Assembly: GCA_037157565.1 (NCBI GenBank)
Contig: JAZHRO010000046.1
Span: 13,986,501-14,050,500, forward strand
DNA: 64,000 bases
Reading direction: 5' to 3'
Source of the DNA: Thalassia testudinum
Taxonomy: Eukaryota; Streptophyta; Magnoliopsida; Alismatales; Hydrocharitaceae
How positions within the stretch are numbered: the stretch's first letter is position 1; each line of letters begins with the position of its first letter. The notes beneath the pieces were generated by a model. It was not told the DNA's origin and made no database searches. It saw only the letters and a program-made list of their open reading frames with translations. A program made the position numbers and the translations under genes. This document shows positions 55,963-64,000 of the stretch, piece after piece.

Positions 55963-58418
55963 TGTTAAGACCTATTCTGTCCTGAGCCTTTTAAGACATC
56001 TGGACTGTCGGTCAGACGTTTGGACTGTCGGTCAGACGTCTAGACACCTTCCCAGATGTCTGGAAATCAAAATTTTTGGGTACGAGCTTCGCGTTTGCAC
56101 GTGGGCTACCAGAAGACATTACTCTCGTTTTCTCCCCTTCTTCTCTCTCCCCACCTCCAGCAAACCCTAACACCCCATCCTTATAAACCCCCCCTTCCTC
56201 CTCTCTCATTCTCCCCACTCTAGCCACTTCTTCCCTTCCTCTTCACCCCAATGCGAGAGCTAGCGCGAGTGAGAGAGCGCGAGAGCGACGACGAGGAGGA
56301 ACGGTGTGAGGAGAGGAGGAGGAGTTGAGTTCGTGAGCTCGTGTAGGAGCTCACCGGAGGGCGCATGGCCGGAGCATGAGTGTTAGGGAGGGCGCACGGC
56401 TGCAGTAGTGTCGGAGAGGAGGTCGGACGTTTGGAGCTGGGTCCAAATGGTCCAGAAGAGTTCCTGGACGTCTAAGGTCGACGCAGAGCTTGAGGTGCAT
56501 TTCTGGACACTTTTAAGACGTCGGGAAGTTGTTCCAGACGTCTGATTTGAGTTAGTAGCCCTGTTTTTGACCCGTTTAGGGTCCGTTTAAGGTTCGTTTT
56601 ACTCAAATAAGATACTGATGTTTTCCATGTGAGTTCCTCTACTTGTTAGAAAACTTTCTATACTATTCTGAATGTTTCTTTGTGATTGTTCCTTGTTATA
56701 GGACTTCGTTTCGTTGCTGGTTCGGGGCTTCATGAGGCACGTGAGCCTGTTGTTCGTGCCCCCAATACTCCTGGGTTGATCGGTAGAGTGGCTTCCTTTA
56801 ATTTAAATACAAACCTGAATTCATGTGCGGAATGAATGATGAGAAACTAGGATACGGCATGAATCCTAGGACAAGAAACACTTGAAATGTCCGTATGTGT
56901 GTTTTGCCGTCTTGAATGAGTAGATAGAAACAACTGCCTATTAATGAATAAGAGCTGCCTGTGAAATATGAATTAACTATGCTAGTGCAACAGGTGCGTG
57001 TAACCTTACTTGTTTTATACGTCAAATACTAGAATATGAGCTGCATGTGTATAATCTGAGAATGGAAATGTGAATGATAGAAATACGAGCTGCATGTGTA
57101 TAATCTGAGAACGGAAATGTGAATATAGAAATACGAGCTGCATGTGTAGAACCTGAGAATGGGAATGGGAATGGGAATGACGAAACCTGGTATGGAATGA
57201 CATGAGAAATATGAGCATGAACCCTACGGGGAATTAGGAGTAGAGCTCATGGAAACAAATGGAATGGATCCAGAAAATGTGAGTGGGGAGGTGTACTGGC
57301 CCTTGAGTACGTAGTACCAAGGCGAGTGACTGTCCCCTGTTTAGTGTAGAGCGAAACTAGCCGCCCTTGGGTTGGGACCCGTGGTTAGGATTGGCCACTC
57401 TGCACAGACTTCTTGGCCCTCGTGTACACTGTACCGAGGAGAGCTACTAGTGTAGGGAGAGAGCTAACCACCCCACGGGGCCTGGGGTTCAGCTGGCCAC
57501 CCTACCCCGACTTGTTAGGCCCACTAAGCAAACCAGGGTAGTCAGGCGAGGGTGTGCGGACTGTGAAGGGGCGAGACCCCTGTTTGGTTCTTAGGGGCTA
57601 GGCCCCTCTTACTGAGAGGGCTAGGCCCTATATTGTTCCGTGCTGTACTTGGGTGCACCCGTTAACAGAAACGACTGACCGCGTTCCAGTGTGGGGTAGA
57701 TACTCGTGCGCTTATCGCGTGTGCCGTAGTCACCGTTTCGTCTGTCTGTGACCTTGGGGTGGCTGACTGGGTGTAGGACCACCACGGGGGACTCTCTCGG
57801 CCAGGAGAACATCACGTGCGACTTCTACTCTTTGGAAAAGACTGCAATCAAGATCATTCCCACAAGGAACATTCGAGATCAAGAAAGAGATCTGATAAAT
57901 AAACCAATGGGTGAAAAGGAATAATTTGTGAAATAAAGTAATTGGAATGAACAGCTACCTGTTCACTTTCACTGCATTAGTTAGTTGGTTGCCACTCTAC
58001 TCACCATTCGCTGACTTTGTGAACTCATAACCCTTTTCAGGTCCAGGTGTTGAGCAGCCCGAGTCTACGGCTGCAGAGGGTGTTGAGCCCAGTAGAGCCC
58101 AGTAGCTATAGCTTCTTTTTTTGTACTTCTTTTGTAGTAATGAGTTCAAATTCCTGTACTTTACGTTCTGTACCTTTACTTTTTTACACCTTTATGTTCC
58201 TGTACCTTGTTACTGTTATATTGTTGTGGTGGTGATATGTACTGTAGCAATTTTTACTTTCTTTATTGCTATACTCTTTTATTGTTAGTTGCTTAGCATA
58301 GTGAATGTGGTTTACTTTCCTGCTTTTTGGTTGTTTCTCATTTGACGACTGGGTGTTGGGATCAGTCGAGTTGGTCCGCTCTCGGGTCCTGCAGGGATTT
58401 GGGAATTGGATCGTGACA
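55963..58418 (+). repeat. E7 3' LTR (2.46 kb)
   Basis: Its edges are tgttaagacc and ggatcgtgaca. Compared with the 5' LTR it has a duplicated tggactgtcggtcagacgt unit (56000-56040), a deletion matching about 48610-49000, and about 95 extra bases (56688-56782). TATA-like tataaa at 56182. Confidence 0.93.
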
Positions 58419-59247
58419 CTGTGCCCAAGGAATTTCAAAACTGGGAGTCACAAGTACAGGTACTCGTGATGAGTACCAGTACTAGGACTCATGTACTGGT
58501 GGCAGTGAGCTGCTATTACCAGTACAGGTACTTTAGTACCGGTGCCCGGTAGCCTTTGGCTTAAAACTAAATGGCTAGAAAATTAATTTTGGCTATGTGA
58601 ACGTTGGGGATTAAATCCCAACGTCTAGTAAACGAATACCTGAGGTCCTAAACTCTATAAAATGACCCTAGGACTCTTTGTTTGCACACAAGATATAGAA
58701 GAGGCATAAGAGAAAATTCTAGAGCATATAATTCATATTTTCCACCACATATTCAAGAGAAGAAATCGTGTTTGCTGCTTTCCAATCATGCTACGGGTTT
58801 GCAAACACATTGACGTGTTTTGTTCATGCAATTCAACATGATCCGCGTCCATCCTAAGCTCTCAAATTAGTAATATTATTCTAATTATTGTTGAGAGGCG
58901 TAGGAACTTAGTTGTAAGAGTTTTCTTTCTTACACCTGTATTTCATTTGTTTTTGAGCTTGTTGCTCGTTGTGTTGTAACAAACCCATTTTTGTACTTTG
59001 GTTGAGGTAACCCGTTAATTACCTCAGTTTAGTAAATTGATTCTCTCGGGGTTGAGAGAATCGGGTTAAAAACCCTAAGCTGGGAGGCTTAGGTAGTGGA
59101 GCACCCAAAGGAGGGGAACCACTATACATATTGTGCCTATTTTTGTGGTTTGATTGATTGTGCAAATTGTCTTGTTATTACTAATATTGTTCTTGAGTGT
59201 TTGTACGCATAGCCATATATTCCATATCATAAGATCCTATCACCAGA

Positions 59248-59480
59248 GAGGGAGAGTCCCATAAAGACTCCAATATGGTAGAGCGTCCCCACGAGTTACA
59301 GGGTTTCCCCCACCCAACCTCTCTTGTCACTGAGATTCCAAGTAGACTAGAATGGGGACCTTGACCTCTTAAGTCTTCCACTTTTATTTCAGATCAAAGG
59401 TGCTTAGGGTTCCACTTGAGCTTTAGATGTTTTGCTTTTGTGACCTAATTTCAAGGTTGGTTGACCCAACAAGGGGTCAA
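59248..59480 (-). other. E6 leader, part 2
   Basis: This is the conserved leader block, homologous to E4 296-530 and E5 11995-12220. S2 interrupts it after gtcaa (59476-59480). Confidence 0.7.
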
Positions 59481-61523
59481 TGATTAGCCCATATTTGTGA
59501 GCTATTTAAGTATCTAAATGTCTAGACATTAAGTTAATTTTAACATTTAGATAGCATAAATTAGGATGTAAATAAATTAATTCATATTTTTAGCTTAAGT
59601 ACATAATTCATGCATCTAGAATTAACCTAGGGTTGTATACATTTAATTAGTTAATTAATTAGGTGCACTATTTTAATTAACATAGAAGTTAAGGAGTTAT
59701 GTATAAATAACCCTAATTATTTTATTCTTTTATTCTTCTTCTCCTTTGCACAGGTAATTCCTCCAGCTCCGCCTCCTCCTTCTACGCATCACATTCATTC
59801 TACGGTGTTTTGAATTTCAAATCTATGTGGCCATGGCTACAAAAGGAGAAGGAAGAGTTGCCGTTGAGGGGAGGCCACCACCCATTCCACCACCGTGCAG
59901 CATTCCACCACCATGGGCCTCCATGGCCAAGCTCTGTCATACTGTGGGCCGGCGGGGTGATAGACTGCTGCACCAAGAGGATGGACTTGACCACCACCGT
60001 GCACGAGCTTCTTGAAGCTTGCCTACTGTGAGTGCATCTATTGATGCACACTTGTTACCACCGTCATCAACTATCACCAGCATCCACCTCCATCTTCTTC
60101 CCCATTCTCTGTTTTCTTCCACTCCACCAAAAAGAACCCAAAAACCTCGCCACACCCACTGCAGCACAAAGAGCTGCAACTCCTTCTACCAGCACCTGCC
60201 AAGCGTGCCTGCCCATCGCACGCCCTCACCTCAACCAGTGCTCACGCCAGCTGCTGCACACACCTGCCCGCTCCTCACCACAGCCACCTTCAACCCTACC
60301 AAGCATGCCACCGCACGTCCATCTAGCCAGCGCACTTCATCTTCTACAGTAGACCACCCGCACACACTGCACCTCCACCGCAGCAGGTGTGCGTGCCCAC
60401 CTCAACCGCCACCCGCACCTTCAGCAAGCGCACCACCCGCGCGCACGCTGCATCGAACCCCCGTACCTCCTTCTACTCGCATGCATAGCAGCTAGCGCAC
60501 GCCTTCGCCTCCAGCACCTACGCTAGCACCTGCAGTGCCCTCGCCTCAGCGCCTGCACGCGCTTGTGCCATCACCTACAATGCCCTCTGCAGCACCTACA
60601 GCGGTGCCAATAGAACCACCACACACACCTGTGCGCCCTGCAGAGCCCGCGCCTCCACCTGCCCCCGCTACAGAGCTCGCGTGTCACTCACTGCAGTGCC
60701 TGCAACCGCATGGCCACAAGATCCCGCACGCCCAAGCAGCCTGCAGAGCGCCCGCGCACGCACGCTCCTATGCCTCAGCGCACCTGCAGCATCCCCAGCA
60801 CCTGCGCGCCGCACGTCCTCGCACCTGCAACATGCGAGGCCAGTAGCAGCAACTTCCACTGCCGCCGCTTCTCTCCTCCGTACGGCCGACTCCGGCCGTC
60901 TAGCAACTTGCCGTCGCCACCATTGCGGAGCCCTCACTCTACCCAGTCTATGCCCAGAAGAGTTCCTCGAATAATCCTCTCTCCCATGCATGAGGAGGAG
61001 AGAGGTAGAATCCTCTGTTTAAGGTGGAATTAATAATTAAATTTCATGCCATTGCCACAAAATGAATTTTGATTTATGATTATTTTATTGTGGTGAATTT
61101 ATGCCTTAATGCTCATGCTTCTAGATAATTGTTAAACCTTATTATTCATCTTTATGTGCATTGAATTTAAATTTGAATGACATCTTCATATGCATGCAAG
61201 TGAATAGTACATTGCATACTGTTACACATGTATAATTTTTTGATGTAAAAATTACATTCACACCCCTTGACTTCTCCATAAATTTAAGGTTTACTTTCAA
61301 AGCTATACAGGCATTATTTGATCTGGCGAATAGTTTAGCGAACTTGATTTTGACCTAATTGTGAGTTTAACTAAGTCATTGCCTCCCTGTGGACATGACT
61401 CGCTCTTCTGTGAGTGGTTTAATTTTAATTTTAATTATTTTGTTAAGCGATTTTCCACCACCTTGATCCTACAATGACAAATCATCTTAATAACATAATT
61501 CGAAAGCGAAAATCGTCCTACCA
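59481..61523 (+). repeat. S2: solo LTR, A type (2.04 kb)
   Basis: It starts TGATTAGCCCATATTTGTG, the same as the E1 LTR, and ends aatcgtcctacca. The TSD gtcaa is perfect (59476-59480, 61524-61528). TATA-like tataaata lies at 59702-59709, then a GC-rich zone (59750-60980). Pro/Ala/Ser/Thr-rich open frames lie there (for example 60019-60495). A segment near 60900-60960 resembles E1 LTR sequence near 27560-27620 at the nucleotide level. No PBS or PPT adjoins it. Confidence 0.9.
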
Positions 61524-62222
61524 GTCAACTTCACCTGACCTATCCTAAAGATGGCTGAATGATTCTAGGTCAAGGCCTAGAAATCACCCTAATTTGACTC
61601 CCAGGTTATTAGGCCTGAGGTTTTTAAGGTTCAAGTGATTTTTAGAGCTTAATTTTAGGGTTTGTTTTGATTAGATCGTTTCAATCAAGGGCTTGGGTAG
61701 CACACAGGTGCGGATGGGTTTGTTTCATTTTATGCAGGCACGTGTGAACTAGCACTTCAAAACCCTACTGTAGAAACCCTAATGTGGCTTTATTTCCAAT
61801 TCTATTTGATTTTCACAGAAGTTCTCTTTGGACTTCATACAAGAAGTGCGTAGTTCACAGAGATTTAGAAATTAAGTGTGATCCCTAATAGGCACAGGAA
61901 TTTTAGGTAGAATCTCAAGAAATCGCTTCAACTTCAATAAGATGTGAAAAAATTTTTGCAAATTAGGAAGCTTTGCCTACAAATGATAATTACTAAAGAG
62001 AATAAGGCAGTTGATTTCTAAATGATTGCTTCCTTTTTGTCTTCCCAGGATTAGGAGATGGATTAGGGAAGAAGAGAGAAGTTACCTACCCTGGAGTGGT
62101 TGATTTGCGCGGGAGATCTCCTCGTGAAATACCTTGCAAAATCACAGCAAAACAAATAGGGCAAGTTAGTGTTCAAATATAATTGAAATAATGCAGAGAC
62201 TAGTGCTGAATTGCGCATTTCT
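61524..62222 (-). other. E6 leader, part 3
   Basis: This begins with the second TSD copy of S2 and runs to the PBS. It is homologous to E5 12220-12912 and E4 530-1090; the gattaagagatg block at 12742 recurs at 62051 and near 936. No coding signal. Confidence 0.65.
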
Positions 62223-62239
62223 CCCCGGCAACGGTGCCA
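62223..62239 (-). promoter_or_regulatory. E6 primer-binding site, tRNA-Asp
   Basis: ccccggcaacggtgcca matches the tRNA-Asp 3' end with one mismatch. The spacer is aaa. Confidence 0.92.
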
Positions 62240-62242
62240 AAA

Positions 62243-64000
62243 TATTCACACAATCGAGAATTCCTCAGAGAATCTCCCTTTCAAATTTGAGGAGTCTCTG
62301 AGGAATCAAGGAGAAATCCCCCTTGAATCCTCATCGGAGTAGGATTCCTCCACTATAATGGTGGAGGGACCTAATTGTAAAGAACGACGAGGAAGCTAGG
62401 GGGTATTTGCAATGGTTTTCAAAAGCTAGGAGTCTAAATGTAATTAGGTTGGACTATTTTGCAAAGTAGGTCAAGGTGAACTCCCCTTAGGTCCAAATTT
62501 TGGTATAAACCTTATTTTGACCTAAGAAATCTAATGGTGAAGTTGGATTTTAGGTTTGACCACGTTTGACTAGGCATTTTACACAATAAGCTAATTTAGG
62601 GCAAATGTTTGACTAGGACTGCTATTTAGGTCAAAATAGGTTCTAAAGGCCAAATTGAAGGTTCTAAACCCTAGAGGATATTTTTCCATGATTTTTAGAG
62701 GGTTTAGTTGAATTTTATCCTAATCAAAACCTTGTTAAATTAAGTGGGTCTGTTTTAGGGTTACAAGAAGTCATAGGGAGCAATCAGGTTTAAAGTAATG
62801 TGTCGTAGTATAGTTGAAATCACTTTGAAAACAATAAATTTTATTACTCGAAGTTTAAGTTCGAGGTCGAACACAAGGAGCAAATGGATTTCACGCACTA
62901 ATCTCAATAAAAGATGCAATTTGAACACATAAAATTACTCAAAATCTAATTCAAAATGTAAAGCAGGAGTATAGGGTTAATCAAATGTAGCTAGAAAATA
63001 TATAAGAGAACTTTCGAAGAATTGGACGTCTGATTGTAGAATCTGACGTCTTAAAATTAAATGCTACAGTGCTTCTTATTTTTCTGCCTTCTGCTTCTTT
63101 TCTGATTTCTTCTCTCTTCTCTGCCTTTCTCTTCTTTGGCTTCTTTCTTCTTATGTTCTTTCCATTGTTGTTAGCTTCTTTCTTCTTTATCTTCTTTTTC
63201 CTGCCTTGGCTTTCTCTTCTTTCTTCTCTAGTTTTTCTCCTTCCTTCTTTCTTCTCTAATTCTTCTGTTCCTTCCTACCTTGGCCTTCAGCTCTTCTTCT
63301 TCCTTCTTTCTTTGGCTTCAGCTTTGCCTTTTCTTCAGCCGTGCCTTCTCCTTAGCTTCTTTGCCTTAGCTTACTTCTTCAACTTCCTCCTTTAGTCCTT
63401 GCCATGCCTTCTGCTTCCTCCTTCTTCTTTGGCTTTCTTCTTCCTTTCCCTGCAAGTGTAAAACCTACCCCTACCCTCCCTCGCGAACTTTCTCTCTTTT
63501 CTCTCTTGGGCTTGCTCTCCCAAAGCCATTGTCAGGTATACAGGTCGGGTTAGCATGCCCGGTACCAGGTGCACCAGTGTGGGTGGTGTGCGAGGAGTGC
63601 ATGGGTTATCAAGTCAAGATACCAGGTCTACGGAGTGTGGGGCGCGGACGAGGCGTGAGGAGGCAAGTGGGACCTCACCCCATGTCAGGAGGCAATAAGC
63701 CCCTGACACATTTTCATCTTATACTGCTTCACCCATTCTAAACTTACTGAGGTGGGACTAGAAGTCCCACTTGCTACCTTGCGTGCACCCACAGGGAGTG
63801 TCGCACTCAATTACTGATGCTACAGTGCTCTGGGACTCCAATTGCTGGGCGTGAGGGGTTCGCAAAGAGTACTCGTGCACCTGGGACACTACTTCTGGAA
63901 GCTTGGGGTAGTAAGTGAAGGATGCGAGATTTGCTTCAAGCCTACTCTAATGGCGGTTGCGACCTAAACCTGCACTCAAGTAAAACGGCCTTGCAGCCTC
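62243..64000 (-). repeat. E6 5' LTR, X type, partial, with misplaced U3 segment
   Basis: The LTR edge next to the PBS reads tattcaca (tgttcaca in the 3' LTR). Then 62250-62773 matches U3 sequence 40936-41463 of the 3' LTR. At 62774 normal U5 sequence resumes (tagggagcaatcagg, as at 38909) and continues collinear with 38909-40150 to the window edge. It contains gtcgtagtatag (62802-62813), GACGTC at 63025 and 63045, and a CTT-rich tract. The rest of the LTR is off-window. Confidence 0.82.

Larger units (their letters stand above)
48223..58418 (+). mobile_element. E7: Tekay/Del-type chromovirus (Ty3/gypsy, 10.2 kb)
   Basis: LTRs 48223-50931 and 55963-58418, perfect TSD ctgtg (48218-48222, 58419-58423). 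The PBS resembles initiator tRNA-Met. The order is gag, protease, RT, RNase H, integrase and a chromodomain remnant. Pol is one frame from about 52480 to 55880 with stops but no frameshift. The integrase C-terminus and chromodomain position place it in the Tekay/Del clade of chromoviruses, which often target heterochromatin. It inserted in S3. Confidence 0.95.
47661..59242. repeat. S3: solo LTR, probably Ty1/copia, split by E7
   Basis: It starts TGTTGGAACCTTG and ends AAGATCCTATCA. The TSD ccaga is perfect (47656-47660, 59243-59247). Removing E7 and its TSD copy leaves about 1.38 kb (47661-48222 plus 58424-59242). A TATA box ctataaaatg lies at 58655-58664, which suggests plus orientation. The TGTTGGAA start and the palindromic array resemble copia-type LTRs, but no internal coding region exists to prove the superfamily. 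It is not related to the X, Y, A or E7 LTRs. Confidence 0.7.
38902..64000 (-). mobile_element. E6: non-autonomous Athila-like element, X LTR
   Basis: 3' LTR 38902-41692, 5' LTR from 62243 to beyond the window. After removing S1, S3 (with E7) and S2 and their TSD copies, the internal region is about 4.8 kb. It holds PBS, leader, aORF, internal polypurine box, 3' domain and PPT. No gag-pol is present. It inserted into the E8 aORF; the left TSD copy is cccag (38897-38901), and the right copy is off-window. Continuity across each insertion is shown by the restored homology to E4/E5 and by the three TSDs. Confidence 0.85.

Noticed and set aside
47661..59242. S3 as a full copia element with E7 as its interior
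   Set aside because: E7 has its own LTRs, TSD and gypsy pol; the remaining S3 sequence joins into one LTR without PBS, PPT or coding region.
1..64000. CRISPR array, bacterial operon, rRNA or host plant gene
   Set aside because: No regular short repeat-spacer array, no ribosome-binding-site gene order, no rRNA-like sequence, and no exon-like coding stretch outside retroelements.

Overview
This window is plant nuclear DNA, most likely from a flowering plant with a large repeat-rich genome. It consists of LTR retrotransposons inserted into one another, and I see no host gene, rRNA, tRNA gene or CRISPR array. The plant call rests on Athila-type and Tekay/Del-type Ty3/gypsy polyproteins, LTRs of 1.2 to 2.9 kb, and primer-binding sites for tRNA-Asp (Athila group) and initiator tRNA-Met (Tekay). 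The species cannot be named from the sequence. I label the elements E1 to E8 and the solo LTRs S1 to S3. Most LTR edges are TG...CA, and five insertions have perfect 5-bp target-site duplications (TSDs) on both sides.

Left part (1-14317). E4 (minus, X-type LTR, runs off the left edge) sits inside E3 (plus, decayed Athila RT-RNase H-integrase plus 3' LTR). E3 in turn interrupts a plus-strand X-type LTR, which sits inside E5 (minus).

Middle part (14318-33865). The 5' LTR of E5 is split by E2 (minus, 14318-33733, TSD ggaat). E2 keeps gag and protease but has no RT or integrase. The E2 protease frame is split by E1 (minus, 17651-28921, TSD gtggc). E1 is the best preserved element: one gag-protease-RT-RNase H-integrase frame broken only by in-frame stops.

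Right part (33866-64000). E8 (minus, Y-type LTR) starts inside the E5 LTR and is interrupted by E6 (minus, X-type LTR, runs off the right edge). E6 carries three later insertions: solo Y-type LTR S1 (42726-44848, TSD cctac), copia-like solo LTR S3 (47661-59242, TSD ccaga) which itself contains E7 (plus, Tekay/Del chromovirus, 48223-58418, TSD ctgtg), and solo A-type LTR S2 (59481-61523, TSD gtcaa).

How the parts relate. E5, E6 and E8 share LTR, leader and 3'-end architecture with gag-pol elements but encode an acidic orphan protein (called aORF here), so they look like non-autonomous partners that would use Athila enzymes. Three conserved non-coding signals stand out. First, the U5 region is complementary to the 5' end of tRNA-Asp, the same tRNA that primes at the PBS. 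Second, a GCTAG-GGA-CTAGC hairpin lies just upstream of every 3' polypurine tract. Third, there is a second polypurine box about 1 to 1.8 kb further upstream, at the end of the coding region. All reading frames here are broken, so no element encodes an intact protein set.
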